From NCBI GenBank assembly GCA_022640915.1, contig JALCCT010000002.1:1-64000 (forward strand): a stretch of DNA of 64,000 nucleotides, in the 5' to 3' direction. The translations under genes and the position numbers were made by a program. Shown in pieces: positions 1-9,483 of this stretch. Under the pieces are notes generated by a model. That model worked only from the letters and a program-made list of their open reading frames with translations. It did no database searches and was not told where the DNA came from. This stretch comes from Bifidobacterium sp. (GTDB lineage: Bacteria > Actinomycetota > Actinomycetes > Actinomycetales > Bifidobacteriaceae). Each line of letters starts with the position of its first letter. Positions within the stretch are counted from its first letter, which is position 1.

Positions 1-1645
1 ATGCGGCTTTCAGCAGCTCTCGTATGTCGTAAGTAGATCCGAAGACTTCAGGTACGGCGCGTTCCACATCGAGGAACGTGTATACCGCTTCCATCGCCGT
101 GCGCACGGAGTACTCGGTGGTGAACACGGTGTCCCTGGTGGGCGATTCGGCGAAGTTGCCGATGAAGGCAAGGTTCTTTGACCCTTGGGGTATCACCGCC
201 GGCCTGTCGCCCGCCTTGCGTGGCATGAAGTAGCTCGTGATGAACGGCATGTATGCGGGATTGGTGTTGATGGAATCCTGCTTGGCGAGTTTCGGAATCA
301 ACGCCTCCGGAACGCCCAGGTGGTAGAGCCACTCCTGGGTGATCTCCTCGCCGGTGCACTCGGTGATTTTCTTGTGCACATAGTTGCCTTCGGTGTCGGA
401 ATACAGGCCGTATATCCACACGGTGGTTTCATTCGGCCGCTGTTCCTTGAAATGCGGCTGGCGGTGCACGGCGAAACTCAGCAGCCAGTTGGAATCGGTG
501 ACAGTGATGATACCGCCGGTATTGATCTTGTTGTCGTGCAGAGGCCTCTTCGTCAGACGCTCGATATAAGGGTCGACTTCGGTGTTTTCTATGGTCGCCG
601 TTGCGGAGATGAACCAGCTGCGTTGCGGCAAGCCTTTATAGAACACTTCAGGGTGGCCGAATTCGGGCGACTGCTTCGCCAGGTTCTCCCAAAGCGTCCA
701 GCTGCCTCCTGGCTCGTGGGTAACAGGCGCAGGAGTGTGGTGGTCCCCGTAGGTCGTCGATTCGGTGATGGAACCGTTGGTGACGAATACTAGGTCATCC
801 TCGCCTAATGGCTGTTCCTGATCCTCGCCGTTAACGGTGAGAATCAGCTTCTTAGCGACGATGCTGTCATCACGGGTTTCGACTTCGATATTGCGAACAG
901 TAGTGCCATAGCGAATGTCGACATGGTGTTCCTCAAGGTATGCGAGGAGAGGCTTGACCATGGAATCATACTGGTTGTAGCGGTTGAATTTAAGCGCGGT
1001 GAAATCGGGCAGCCCATCGATATGATGAATGAACCGCATAAGATAGCGGCGCATCTCAGCGAGCGAGTGCCACTTCTCGAATGCGAACATAGTCGCCCAG
1101 TAGTACCAGAAATTGCTGGCGAAGAATTCCTCTGAGAAAAAGTCTTCGATGGTCTTATCGCTGGTTTCGCTTTCCGACATCAGTATCAGTTTGACGATTT
1201 CCTTTTGCGCGTTATCGCTCAGCGTGAAGTCGCCGTCGGTGGGCTCACGATCGCCTCGGTCGTGGATGAGCCGGCAATTTGAGGAGTTCGGGTCGTCTTT
1301 GTCGAGCCAATAGTATTCATCGAGATACGAGGCTCCCGGAACCTCGAGCGATGGAATGGATCGATACATATCCCACAGGCACTCGAAATGGTTCTCCATT
1401 TCGCGGCCGCCTCTGGTGATGAACCCGATGTCAGGTCGCTGGATGCCGTCGAGGGATCCCCCCGCCAGTGGCAGCTCCTCCAGCAGATGGATGCGTTCTC
1501 CATCGACCTGCCCGTCTCGGATGAGAAAGACGGCGGCCGAAAGTCCAGCCAGACCGGTACCTACAATGTACGCGGACACCGAATCAGATCGAGCTGGTTT
1601 GCGCGGACGGGCAAACGCTTCATAATTTCCACTTGAGTAATGCAT
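1..1645 (-). CDS. ohyA: Oleate hydratase (myosin-cross-reactive antigen family), 3' end cut by window
   Basis: FAD-dependent hydratase that adds water to the cis-9 double bond of oleate and related unsaturated fatty acids, giving 10-hydroxy acids; in gut bacteria it is linked to fatty-acid detoxification. About 548 residues lie in the window, in one open frame to base 1, against roughly 590-625 for the family, so only the C-terminus is missing. The dinucleotide-binding motif GTGLAG sits at residues 29-34, followed by the family-typical [14 protein letters not shown] and, late in the protein, AFIGNFAES. The ATG at 1645 follows a GAAAGG-type ribosome site. It lies 55 bases after the TetR gene on the same strand, so the two probably share a transcript. 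The family call is firm; substrate range is not visible. Confidence 0.93.
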   Translation of the reverse strand, partial: MHYSSGNYEAFARPRKPARSDSVSAYIVGTGLAGLSAAVFLIRDGQVDGERIHLLEELPLAGGSLDGIQRPDIGFITRGGREMENHFECLWDMYRSIPSLEVPGASYLDEYYWLDKDDPNSSNCRLIHDRGDREPTDGDFTLSDNAQKEIVKLILMSESETSDKTIEDFFSEEFFASNFWYYWATMFAFEKWHSLAEMRRYLMRFIHHIDGLPDFTALKFNRYNQYDSMVKPLLAYLEEHHVDIRYGTTVRNIEVETRDDSIVAKKLILTVNGEDQEQPLGEDDLVFVTNGSITESTTYGDHHTPAPVTHEPGGSWTLWENLAKQSPEFGHPEVFYKGLPQRSWFISATATIENTEVDPYIERLTKRPLHDNKINTGGIITVTDSNWLLSFAVHRQPHFKEQRPNETTVWIYGLYSDTEGNYVHKKITECTGEEITQEWLYHLGVPEALIPKLAKQDSINTNPAYMPFITSYFMPRKAGDRPAVIPQGSKNLAFIGNFAESPTRDTVFTTEYSVRTAMEAVYTFLDVERAVPEVFGSTYDIRELLKAA

Positions 1646-1700
1646 GGTATTCCCTTTCAAACGTAATGGTATGTCTGAGAATTGTGCTGCAGCGCAACTG

Positions 1701-2447
1701 TTAGGAGGCATCACCTCCCTGGATGACATCCAGCCAGGAAGCCTGATGCGTCTGAGTGTCCGGATTCGCCTCATTGTGGTCGAGCGCTGCATGCTGGGCG
1801 GCGATATTCTGGACACCTTCGACGATGATCTCAATCTGCATGCGCAGGCTCATCGAACCGGCGCTCGCGAACCTCGTGGCCGGATTCAAATCCGTCTCAG
1901 GCAAGGCGATGTCGAGATGCAATGCCGCGAAGATGGCGCGAGCGCTCAGTCGAGTCAGCAAACTGTGGGCATCAATATGCAGCGCATCGCCTAGCACGCA
2001 CGCGACCTCGCTTTCAAATCCTCTGACCAGATCAATGCCTGCACGCCGGTAACGGTCGTTGGAATCGCCGAACAGCAGTTCCTTGTGATATCTGGCGAAG
2101 TTGCCAGCCTCAGGACTGTTCATGGAATCGGCCATGGGCAAGGAAAGCGCAAGGATGCGTTCGCACAGACTGGCGTTTGCAGGAAGATTCTGCTGGGCGT
2201 TTCGACCGGCTTGTATGGCATGCTCGAGCGAAGAATTGTACACCATGAGAAACAGCTCGGTTTTCGATGATGCATGATAAAACAATGTTCCAATGCCGAT
2301 GTCGGCCTTGTCTGCGATTTGCTGGACGGTTACTGCATCATAGCCTTTTTCGGAGAACAGTTCGTGTGAAACCGCGAAAATCTTTGCACGCGTCGCTATG
2401 GTGTTACGCTCGCGGCGGTTAGTCTTCACTTTGATTCGTACTCCCAT
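1701..2447 (-). CDS. TetR-family transcriptional regulator upstream of oleate hydratase
   Basis: 248-residue TetR-type repressor. The helix-turn-helix lies near residues 35-60 ([19 protein letters not shown]), after a basic N-terminus with a GYDAVTV lead-in; the rest is a helical ligand-binding domain. I start at the ATG at 2447 because GGAGGTGA lies just upstream. The frame stays open further upstream, but that extension is a decayed copy of the mutM zinc-finger end, not part of the regulator. A palindrome at 2491-2506 overlaps a -10-like TATACT and is the likely operator. It leads straight into ohyA, so control of ohyA by a fatty acid is a fair inference; the ligand is unknown. Confidence 0.88.
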   Translation of the reverse strand: MGVRIKVKTNRRERNTIATRAKIFAVSHELFSEKGYDAVTVQQIADKADIGIGTLFYHASSKTELFLMVYNSSLEHAIQAGRNAQQNLPANASLCERILALSLPMADSMNSPEAGNFARYHKELLFGDSNDRYRRAGIDLVRGFESEVACVLGDALHIDAHSLLTRLSARAIFAALHLDIALPETDLNPATRFASAGSMSLRMQIEIIVEGVQNIAAQHAALDHNEANPDTQTHQASWLDVIQGGDAS

Positions 2448-2490
2448 GCGGTCACCTCCAATGACAGGAATGCAAATACTCTGCGTCATT

Positions 2491-2506
2491 ATCGAGTATA
2501 CTCTAT
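2491..2506 (-). promoter_or_regulatory. Palindromic operator and -10 of tetR-ohyA
   Basis: The core GAGTATACTC (2494-2503) is a perfect palindrome and the 16-base block is palindromic apart from one symmetric pair. It contains TATACT, readable as a -10, about 45 bases before the tetR start. A second partial palindrome (CGAG...CTCG) lies next to it at about 2509-2520. TetR proteins often repress themselves from such sites; the link is inferred. Confidence 0.55.
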
Positions 2507-2537
2507 TTCGAGCGCACTCGAAAATTCTGAGTGCGTT

Positions 2538-2664
2538 GCAACGCAGGCAGGAGTACGACGATCGCGAACCGAAGCGTTCGCGCCGGATCAGCGTGCCACA
2601 ACGCAGACACGGCCGACCCTGTCGGCCGTAGGCGTTGAGGCTGCGTGAGAAGCAACCTGACTCC
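2538..2664 (-). pseudogene. Remnant duplicate of mutM 3' end (zinc finger)
   Basis: About 127 bases match the true mutM 3' end at 3392-3518 with only a handful of mismatches, in the same orientation and offset by 854 bases. It encodes [15 protein letters not shown]... and the Cys-x2-Cys pairs of the Fpg zinc finger, then diverges before the mutM stop. It has no 5' part, so it cannot make a glycosylase. The two copies flank the ClbS-like gene as direct repeats. Confidence 0.85.
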
Positions 2665-2704
2665 ATCACTTTCTGACGTTGACGTCAGAAGATGGCCGGT
2701 CTCG

Positions 2705-3223
2705 TCAGGCGACCTCGCTCTGTACCCCTCGAAGCCAGGAACGGACACGACGGCGCGCATTGGCATACGGCGAAGCGGTGTTGAAGGAGATCATCCTCCC
2801 CATAGTCCACTTCCCGTACCAGGGCGAGCCGTAGAGCTCCGCATCCGAGTGCCGTTCCACCAAAGCAATGATCTCCTTTTTCGCATTGCGCAGCTGCCAT
2901 CGCAGGGCATGCCATGAGTCCTCAGAATGCTCGGCATAGTAGCGCTGGGCCAGGAGACCGAGCTCGTTCCATTTGATACCTGCAGCAGGAAACTCATCCG
3001 GGAGTTCTTCGTCTCGACGTCGATGCCAGGTGAGAACTTGCTGGTTCCAACCGACGAGGTAGGCAACCAGATCTGATGGGCTCATCACCGTATCCTTCAC
3101 GTGGCCTTCCAGCACTCGATTTCGTGTTGCCTCAATGGGCACCCTATCGAGGTCGTCTTCCAGCTGCGCAAAAGTCTTCTCGATAGCGGCAAGGAGGTCT
3201 TCCTTTGTTGCAGGGACAGCCAT
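2705..3223 (-). CDS. ClbS/DfsB-family (DUF1706) four-helix protein
   Basis: 172 residues starting MAVPATKEDLLAAIEKTF. The pattern of an N-terminal ATKEDLL helix, a middle SPSDLVAYLVGWNQQVLTWH segment and a C-terminal GKWTMGRMISFNTASPYANARRRVRSW matches the ClbS/DfsB family of small DinB-like helical bundles. ClbS itself protects against the genotoxin colibactin; most family members have no known role. I prefer the ATG at 3223 because family members begin at this point; the frame extends 15 codons upstream, and the ribosome site is weak. It sits between mutM and a partial copy of the mutM 3' end, which suggests it arrived or was duplicated together with that segment. No toxin synthesis genes lie nearby. 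Confidence 0.75.
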   Translation of the reverse strand: MAVPATKEDLLAAIEKTFAQLEDDLDRVPIEATRNRVLEGHVKDTVMSPSDLVAYLVGWNQQVLTWHRRRDEELPDEFPAAGIKWNELGLLAQRYYAEHSEDSWHALRWQLRNAKKEIIALVERHSDAELYGSPWYGKWTMGRMISFNTASPYANARRRVRSWLRGVQSEVA

Positions 3224-3364
3224 TCTCAATCTCGGTTCTGCTCGAGTCGGGGCGCGAAACCCCGGCATTGGATCTCGATCCCATTCTACGAGAGGGCACG
3301 GGTATTCCCGGTTGAGATGCTCTGACCTGATGACGGCCGCGCCAGCACAACACGAAGATCTGAG

Positions 3365-4444
3365 CTATGACGACAACGAGTACTTGCGCTGGCAACGCGG
3401 GCAGTAGTACGACGATCGCGAACCGAAGCGTTCGCGCCGGATCAGCGTGCCACAACGCAGACACGGCCGACCCTCTCGGCCGTAGGCGTTGAGGCTGCGT
3501 GAGAAGTAACCAGATTCGCCATTGACATTGACATACAGGGAGTCGAATGATGTGCCACCCTGGTCGAGTGATTGTGCGAATACCTCACGCACTGCCGCAA
3601 GCAGCCGGTGCAGTGTACGCGTGGCAATGCTGCGCCCGGCCCGCGCCCAGTAAATGCGCGCCCGCCACAACGACTCGTCGGCATAGATGTTGCCCACGCC
3701 GGAAATCAGCCGCTGATTGAGCAGCAACGCCTTGACGCTCGCCCGCGATCTTCGCATACAGGCCACGACCGCATCATCGTCGAACACCGGTTCCAGCGGA
3801 TCCGGCGCGATGACAGCAACGCTGCCAGGCACCAGCCGGCCACGACCATCATCAGCAAGCGTTTCGAGCGAAAGCCGTCCAAAAATACGCTGATCGACGA
3901 ACGACAGCTCGATAGCCCGCCCGTCTGCTCGTACGAGATGCAGACGGGCGCGCACGTGCGGCCCCGCAAGAGCCAGCGCCACTCGTGACGAGCTATCCGC
4001 ACTGAATTCATCAGATATCGCGTTCCCATGCTGTACATCGCGGGATTGGACGCCAAGCACCGCATCCCCTTGCGAATCGAACGATGACATGTGAGGAGAC
4101 ACCGGCCCGTGCATCTGCGCAGCGCAATCCCGCAGCAGCAGCTGGCCGCTCATACCCAAGTGCGCCACCAAGGCCACGGTTTGCTGCGGCTGAGGGATAC
4201 GCCGCGGCGCCAGCACGTCGTCGGCAAGCGGCATCCACAGGAACTTCCCTCGTCTATTCACGGCGTTAATCCGGTGTCCTATGAGGCTGCGCGCAAATTG
4301 AGCACCATCGAGATGCGGCGCCGCAGGAGCCCCGTGCCGCCGCAGTATGCGTTCGTCGATTACATCAACACCCGTGCAGACAGCGCCTGTAATGTGCGAG
4401 GACAGTCCGCGGCGTACGATTTCCACCTCCGGTAGCTCTGGCAT
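3365..4444 (-). CDS. mutM: Formamidopyrimidine-DNA glycosylase (Fpg/MutM)
   Basis: Base-excision repair enzyme removing 8-oxoguanine and formamidopyrimidines, with AP-lyase activity. It opens with MPELPEVEIVRRGL, giving the catalytic Pro2 and Glu3, has the lysine of NRRGKFLW, the SGVGNIYADESLW helix-two-turn-helix region, and a C-terminal zinc finger with CLRC and CPRC. At 359 residues it is longer than the usual ~270; most of the extra length is a loop of about 55 residues between GQLLLRD and HVRARLHLV. The last 120 bases are nearly identical to a partial copy at 2538-2664. Confidence 0.95.
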   Translation of the reverse strand: MPELPEVEIVRRGLSSHITGAVCTGVDVIDERILRRHGAPAAPHLDGAQFARSLIGHRINAVNRRGKFLWMPLADDVLAPRRIPQPQQTVALVAHLGMSGQLLLRDCAAQMHGPVSPHMSSFDSQGDAVLGVQSRDVQHGNAISDEFSADSSSRVALALAGPHVRARLHLVRADGRAIELSFVDQRIFGRLSLETLADDGRGRLVPGSVAVIAPDPLEPVFDDDAVVACMRRSRASVKALLLNQRLISGVGNIYADESLWRARIYWARAGRSIATRTLHRLLAAVREVFAQSLDQGGTSFDSLYVNVNGESGYFSRSLNAYGREGRPCLRCGTLIRRERFGSRSSYYCPRCQRKYSLSS

Positions 4445-4764
4445 GCCCCCACCCTACCGCCCCGCGTATCCTGCGCCGCGCGAATATCACCGCTCAGCGA
4501 AGACAGGCCTCAGTTAATCGAAAGCAGGCCGTCACGTGCCCTGATCTGCGGACTACGCTGTCAGCGCAGCGCCTCGCACCAGGGCAAAGTCGCGAAGCCC
4601 GCAAACCTAGGGACGTACTAGCACAGCCGCAGTCATTCAGCCATGCGCTGGCACTGTGCATGGCTTTGTGGGATGATGAATAGAGGACTCATCATCGGGG
4701 TCTAGAGGCTTGCGGGATGCCAATGTCTCATGCACGCTATTCGGGTTACCACGAGGGAGGAAAC
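4445..4764. other. Gene-poor stretch upstream of small membrane protein
   Basis: This 320-base divergent gap between mutM and the gene at 4765 holds no convincing coding frame. The only clear structure is a pair of adjacent perfect hairpins at 4639-4665 and 4672-4696. The promoters for both genes should lie here, but I see no strong consensus. Confidence 0.6.
4639..4696 (+). promoter_or_regulatory. Two tandem perfect hairpins upstream of gene at 4765
   Basis: Hairpin one has 8-base arms AGCCATGC and GCATGGCT (4639-4646 and 4658-4665). Hairpin two has 8-base arms GATGATGA and TCATCATC (4672-4679 and 4689-4696). They are six bases apart and 68 bases before the start codon. Neither is followed by a T-run, so a leader structure or operator is as likely as a terminator. 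Confidence 0.4.
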
Positions 4765-5142
4765 ATGACGTTGCACACGCTTAACGATTTGAATCTTGAG
4801 GCTATCGGAGACCAAATCAGCGACCGAGCGGACAATCTCAAATCCACGTTGCGCGACGCCGCGCAAAACGCGCAGCAGACAGTGCAATCAAAGAGCCCAC
4901 TGCCGCTGTCAAAAAAAGAGAAAAAGAGCCTCGGCGATGCATTGGCGACATTCGGTGTCGCAGCCGCCATGCTCTTCCTGGCATTCGTGTTCTATAGGGC
5001 CATCGTGAAATCAGGCGTCAAGGCCGCATTGAGGGAGCATGATGAGGAAGCAGCGCGGCAATGGGATCGTAATTACCGCGAATACGATCATTCCGAGTCG
5101 CAATCCTCCGCGGACGATGAGGACGACACGCAGGACGACTGA
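4765..5142 (+). CDS. Small single-pass membrane protein, unknown function
   Basis: 125 residues starting MTLHTLNDLNLEAIGDQ, after a strong GAGGGAGGA ribosome site. A polar N-terminal half rich in Gln/Asn/Ser leads to a lysine cluster (KKEKKS) and one hydrophobic segment near residues 58-77 (ATFGVAAAMLFLAFVFYRAIV), then an acidic tail ending in a run of Asp/Glu. The Lys-rich side of the segment suggests the N-terminal half is cytoplasmic, though this is uncertain. I recognise no family. It stands alone on the plus strand, convergent with ftsQ. Confidence 0.75.
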   Translation: MTLHTLNDLNLEAIGDQISDRADNLKSTLRDAAQNAQQTVQSKSPLPLSKKEKKSLGDALATFGVAAAMLFLAFVFYRAIVKSGVKAALREHDEEAARQWDRNYREYDHSESQSSADDEDDTQDD

Positions 5143-5462
5143 TGCTATTGGACAGCCCTACCGGCTGGTGCCGTTAGCTCGTTTCCGATCAGCGGCATGA
5201 TCTCTTTCCCTGCGAACGGCCGAACCGACAGATTCGGCGAAATGCATAGCCCGCTCCCCTGCTCGCTGCCGGCATCCAACCATCGGATACCAGCATTCAG
5301 CTGAGAAAATCGGCCGGAGGAAGCGGGTGCCGTACCGACGGCGGCGCCAACGCCACGCCGGATGCACACCACGCCGAGCTGTTCGGTTAGTCCGTCGAGC
5401 CATATACCCACGTCTGCGCAAACGGCGCGAGGCCCCGAACATCGTGTTGCCGGAGGGCTTGC
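5143..5462. other. Stretch after ftsQ without a recognisable gene
   Basis: 320 bases between two convergent genes. On the minus strand the frame continues open past the ftsQ TAG down to about 5145, but the predicted peptide matches nothing I know and has no ribosome site. A weak 6-bp hairpin (GCCGAA/TTCGGC, 5219-5238) could help terminate one of the transcripts. No ftsZ follows ftsQ here. Confidence 0.5.
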
Positions 5463-6605
5463 CTATTTGATAATGGGTCGCAACGGAGCTGAGACGTCGA
5501 CGTGGTGCTTATCGCCGATCTTGGTGGGATCATTGATGATCTTGTCGACGACAGCTTTCTTCAGCTCCAGCTGCGCGGCATCGCCCCAGATGATGACGCG
5601 GTCGCCGCCGTTCAATTCCGTGGTGATTGAGTCCTGTGTTTGGGCGCTGACCTTGGTGATGCTCTGTCGCATCTGGTCAGGCAAGGCGCTGAGGATCTTC
5701 ACTGCCTGCCTGACTGCTCGGTCGCGAAGCCCTTGATCCACGTTATCGACTTCGATGACCGGTATACCTTCGGCTGAGGCCCCATTGACCGAGTTGAGCA
5801 CACGGCCTTTGGCATCGACAGCAACCAGCGAATCAGCGGTTTTGAGCATGGCAGCGGGCCTCTGTGCCGTTACTGTCACTGCCAATCCTTGGGGGAACTT
5901 CTTACTGGCGGTTGCATCGCTCACGCCAGGTATGGCTTTGAGCTGTGCAATCACATCATTGCCAGAGACCAGGAACAGCGACTTTCCGGCTTGTTTGGCG
6001 GCAAGGTCGTGCACACGTTGCTCGCCAACCCATTCGTTGGCGCCGGTCACAGTTATTTTCGCGGAGTCCAGCCGGAACACGTTTGAGAACAGCAGCAGCC
6101 AGATAAACCCGAAGACCACAGCAAGCACTGCGGCACCAATGGCGATGCGTGCGGCGAACATGCGCGTATTGGCACGGCGTCGTTCCTTGAGGCGTGCATT
6201 GAAATCAACGACTTTGGGCCGTGACGCGACGCCAAGCGGCCCGGCAGTCTCCCGCAGAGCCTTGGCTACGAGGTCTTCACTCTCCAGCTTCCGCGCGTCG
6301 ACGAACCCTTCCCGGGCACTGGCGGCAGCGCCTGCGAGCCTGCGAGCTTTGATCTTACCCGGTTCACGCTTCGAAACGTTTGGTCGCGGTGATTGATCTG
6401 CGTCCCCCGAGGCGCTGCTCAAGGTGATGTCCGACGCATCCGAGGCATCGCTGGAAAACGTGCGCGCACCACGGCGTTGTTTCAGTGGATCATCGTCCAC
6501 GCCGAAACGCTGCAATGAACCGCGTCCGGCTCCCTGCCCGCGCCCACTCCCCTTGCCGTGTCCTTGGTCTCGTCCGCCATCAGAACTCGCGATCCGCCTG
6601 GCCAT
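5463..6605 (-). CDS. ftsQ: Cell division protein FtsQ
   Basis: Bitopic divisome protein that links early and late division proteins. It is 380 residues: a long polar cytoplasmic N-terminus (about 150), one membrane segment (IAIGAAVLAVVFGFIWLLLF), then a POTRA domain beginning FRLDSAKITVTGANEWVGEQRV and a beta domain. The start overlaps the murC stop as GTGATG; ATG at 6605 shares one base with the TGA, and the GTG at 6608 is an equal alternative. Last gene of the dcw cluster here; ftsZ is not downstream as in many other bacteria. Confidence 0.93.
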   Translation of the reverse strand: MARRIASSDGGRDQGHGKGSGRGQGAGRGSLQRFGVDDDPLKQRRGARTFSSDASDASDITLSSASGDADQSPRPNVSKREPGKIKARRLAGAAASAREGFVDARKLESEDLVAKALRETAGPLGVASRPKVVDFNARLKERRRANTRMFAARIAIGAAVLAVVFGFIWLLLFSNVFRLDSAKITVTGANEWVGEQRVHDLAAKQAGKSLFLVSGNDVIAQLKAIPGVSDATASKKFPQGLAVTVTAQRPAAMLKTADSLVAVDAKGRVLNSVNGASAEGIPVIEVDNVDQGLRDRAVRQAVKILSALPDQMRQSITKVSAQTQDSITTELNGGDRVIIWGDAAQLELKKAVVDKIINDPTKIGDKHHVDVSAPLRPIIK

Positions 6606-8170
6606 CACGCCTCGCAGGAGTCGCGGTGTGCATGCAGCGCATGCAGCAGCACCGGCACCATATCAGTGATATCGCCCGCCCCGATGGTGAAGATTACGTC
6701 GCCGTGATGGGCGCGCATTACGATCATCTGAGCCGCAGTATGCATGTCTTCGACTGCTCGGATCCACTTGCCCGCTGGGTCATGCGGCAGGCCAGCAGCC
6801 GCATCGACAATGCTTGACGCGCCAATGCCGGGGAAATCCTCCTGACGCTCACGGGCCGGATAGACGCCAGTCACGATTACGTCGTCTGCCAGGGACAGCG
6901 CCTGAGCGAATTCATGCGCAAAGAATGCGGTGCGCGAGAACAGATGCGGCTGGAAGAGTACGTGAATGCGCGACTCAGGATAGCGCCGCCGCGCCGCCTC
7001 CAGCAGCGCCGTGATCTCGGTAGGGTGATGGGCATAATCGTCGATGACGCTTACCTGCTTCTCGCACCCGCGCACCTGGAAACGCCGCGCCGCACCGATG
7101 AAACTGGTAGCTGCACCGGCTGCGACCTGGGGATCCATGCCCAGCTGGACCGCCGCGAGAATAGCCGCAGCAGCATTGCGCGCATTGTGCAACCCGGGAA
7201 TATGCAGCGTGACTGGCACCGTTGTATCGCCAAGACGACTGAAAACGCCATCAGGAATATGCAGCACGAAACGCTCTTCGCCGCTGCCTGCGGCCTCATG
7301 CTCTGCTTCGATGCTGACGAAGGCTGCGCCGTTGCGCTTCGTTCCAGCGATTTTCCGCGTGCCATAGGCGATCGCACGCGCAGCTACTGCCGGATCCAGC
7401 GCCTGCAATATACCCAATGCACCGTCGTCATCGATGCTGATGATCACCCGGTCGTGCGTGTGGCCGGAGTACTCGACGAATGCCGCCTGATAATGCTCCT
7501 CGTCATGATAATGATCGAGGTGGTCTGCTTCGGCGTGCGTGATGATCGCGATGTCGGGCCGATATTTGAGGAAACTGCCATCGGATTCGTCAGCCTCGGC
7601 TACCAGGACTTCGCCAGCCCCTGCATGTCCGCCGTCTGAAACACTGCCATCAGGACGTTGAATCGAGCCGCCGATCGCATAACTCGGATCAGCCAAAGCG
7701 CCAGCTCCGGAAGTGACAAGAATATGAGCCAGCAGCGAGCTGGTCGTGGTCTTGCCATGTGCCCCAGCGACGGCCACCGCCCGTCTGCCGCGCATAAGCA
7801 AAGCCAGAATATCGCTGCGATGCACGATGTGGGCTCCCTGCCCGGCAGCTGCAACAATCTCGACGTTATCGGGCTTAATCGCACTGGAATACACTACAGT
7901 GCGTGCGCCCTCGACATTGGCCTGCGCCTGCCCAATGACTACGGGAATCCCCAATGATTCAAGCCTCTTGGTTTTCGCGCTAACCTCGCGATCCGAACCG
8001 CTTACTTGTACGCCCCGCTCATGGAGCATCTCGGCGAGCACGCTCATGCCCGCACCGCCGACGCCAATGAAATGCGTGTGCCCCAGATCCGAAATTCCGT
8101 CCTGCAGCCCGAAAGCCGCGACGGTCGGATTGAGCTCAACGGCATCGACGTTATTCGTATTCCCCGGCAT
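6605..8170 (-). CDS. murC: UDP-N-acetylmuramate-L-alanine ligase MurC
   Basis: Adds L-Ala to UDP-MurNAc, the first step of stem peptide synthesis. The 521-residue protein has the N-terminal nucleotide-sugar domain with FIGVGGAGMSVLAEMLHERG, the ATP loop GAHGKTTTSSLLAHIL, the central EADESDGSFL motif and the C-terminal ligase domain (DDYAHHPTEI). The ATG at 8170 has AAGGAG seven bases upstream; the frame continues open beyond it but without family similarity. Its stop is fused to the ftsQ start, so the two are translationally coupled. Confidence 0.97.
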   Translation of the reverse strand: MPGNTNNVDAVELNPTVAAFGLQDGISDLGHTHFIGVGGAGMSVLAEMLHERGVQVSGSDREVSAKTKRLESLGIPVVIGQAQANVEGARTVVYSSAIKPDNVEIVAAAGQGAHIVHRSDILALLMRGRRAVAVAGAHGKTTTSSLLAHILVTSGAGALADPSYAIGGSIQRPDGSVSDGGHAGAGEVLVAEADESDGSFLKYRPDIAIITHAEADHLDHYHDEEHYQAAFVEYSGHTHDRVIISIDDDGALGILQALDPAVAARAIAYGTRKIAGTKRNGAAFVSIEAEHEAAGSGEERFVLHIPDGVFSRLGDTTVPVTLHIPGLHNARNAAAAILAAVQLGMDPQVAAGAATSFIGAARRFQVRGCEKQVSVIDDYAHHPTEITALLEAARRRYPESRIHVLFQPHLFSRTAFFAHEFAQALSLADDVIVTGVYPARERQEDFPGIGASSIVDAAAGLPHDPAGKWIRAVEDMHTAAQMIVMRAHHGDVIFTIGAGDITDMVPVLLHALHAHRDSCEA

Positions 8171-8307
8171 CGCACACTCCTTGATTGGCTGCCTTACATA
8201 TGACATCTGGCCTGTTGAAATCACACTGTCCTCTTGCGTTTGCATGTGTATTGTCGCTCGGATTGCCTCGGTTGCGCCGCAATGTCGTTCTGCCTCACAA
8301 GTCAACT

Positions 8308-9480
8308 TCAACGAGCCAACGCCAGTATCTCACGTGCCATGACCTCGGCCGCGTCTCGGATCCCGTATTTCCACGCCGCTGCTCCCATAGCACGCAGGCG
8401 CGTACGATCGGCCAACAAATCCGGCACATGGGATCTCACCCATTCGCTCGTGAATTCGCGGTCACGCACCATCAGGCCGCCACCTGCTTCAACCACCGGC
8501 TGCGCATTGAAACGCTGCTCGCCATTGCCAATCGGCAGCGGCACATAGACCGCCGGCAATCCGATCGCCGCCAACTCCGATACAGAGCCCGCGCCTGAAC
8601 GGCAAACCACCAAATCGGCGCAGGCAAAAGCTAAGTCAATGCGTTCTAAGTAGGGTGCTAGATGATAGTCACCTATCCCGGCGTGCGCCGGGTCAAGATC
8701 GTTGATTGCGCGCTCCCCCACCGAATCAGCGACCAGCTGGCGGGTTTCCTCGAACTTGTCGCGCCCAGTCAAATGGATGATCTGCGCGTGGGAGAGCAGA
8801 GCCCTGGCCGATGTTGCCACTGCATGATTGAGGCTGGCCGCGCCGAGCGAACCCCCGGTGACGACGATCACCGGTCGGCTGGAGTCGAGACCCAGCTTGC
8901 GTGCGGCATCTGCCCTAACGGCCTCAGGATCAGCGGCGATGTGCTGACACAAGGTAGCGATAGCCGGCCGCAGTGGTAGGCCAACGCGTCGCATCACAGC
9001 GTCGCGGCGCGGTTTCAAGCCTGTGCCGTCGTATGCTGTACCGATAAACGCAGCCCAACGGCTCCCGAGCCTGTTCGCCATGCCGGCGCGCGCATTCTGC
9101 TCGTGAATAACAATGGGAATGCCCATGTGGTGTGCTCCGGCGTACACCGGCGCCGAAGCATAGCCGCCGAATCCGGCGACGACCTGCGCCTGCCGGCGCG
9201 TGAGGATCTCGCGCACGCGCCGACGCTCGTCCATCCAACGCCCGGGAAAGCGCAGGGCGTCAAGATCCGGACGGCGAGGGAAGGGTACTTTGGCGATCGT
9301 ATCGAGCTCGTAGCCGGCCTGCGGCACAAGATTGCGCTCCAATCCTACGGCCGTACCGATCACGCTAATGGCTGCCTGCGGATCGATGCCGCTGATCGCA
9401 TCGGCCACGGCGAGTAACGGGTTGACGTGGCCAGCGGTGCCACCCCCGGCTAGAACGATATGTCGTTGTGCGTTATTCAT
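8308..9480 (-). CDS. murG: MurG glycosyltransferase (lipid II synthesis)
   Basis: Transfers GlcNAc from UDP-GlcNAc to lipid I on the inner face of the membrane, completing lipid II. It is 390 residues with the N-terminal [13 protein letters not shown] loop, [13 protein letters not shown], the second glycine-rich [14 protein letters not shown] and the [24 protein letters not shown] donor-binding motif. It begins three bases after the ftsW stop. A 137-base gap to murC follows. Confidence 0.97.
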   Translation of the reverse strand: MNNAQRHIVLAGGGTAGHVNPLLAVADAISGIDPQAAISVIGTAVGLERNLVPQAGYELDTIAKVPFPRRPDLDALRFPGRWMDERRRVREILTRRQAQVVAGFGGYASAPVYAGAHHMGIPIVIHEQNARAGMANRLGSRWAAFIGTAYDGTGLKPRRDAVMRRVGLPLRPAIATLCQHIAADPEAVRADAARKLGLDSSRPVIVVTGGSLGAASLNHAVATSARALLSHAQIIHLTGRDKFEETRQLVADSVGERAINDLDPAHAGIGDYHLAPYLERIDLAFACADLVVCRSGAGSVSELAAIGLPAVYVPLPIGNGEQRFNAQPVVEAGGGLMVRDREFTSEWVRSHVPDLLADRTRLRAMGAAAWKYGIRDAAEVMAREILALAR

Positions 9481-9483
9481 AGT

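Noticed and set aside
2448..2669. N-terminal zinc-finger extension fused to the TetR regulator
   Set aside because: The extension is the decayed mutM end; a strong ribosome site and a promoter-like palindrome lie between it and the real TetR start.
2705..3223. Part of a colibactin-like toxin and immunity locus
   Set aside because: Only the small ClbS-like protein is present; no polyketide or peptide synthetase genes lie in the window.
5145..5462. Open frame on the minus strand continuing past the ftsQ stop (about 100 codons)
   Set aside because: In frame with ftsQ after a TAG, without ribosome site or recognisable similarity; a chance open frame in GC-rich DNA is the simpler view, though a decayed gene cannot be excluded.
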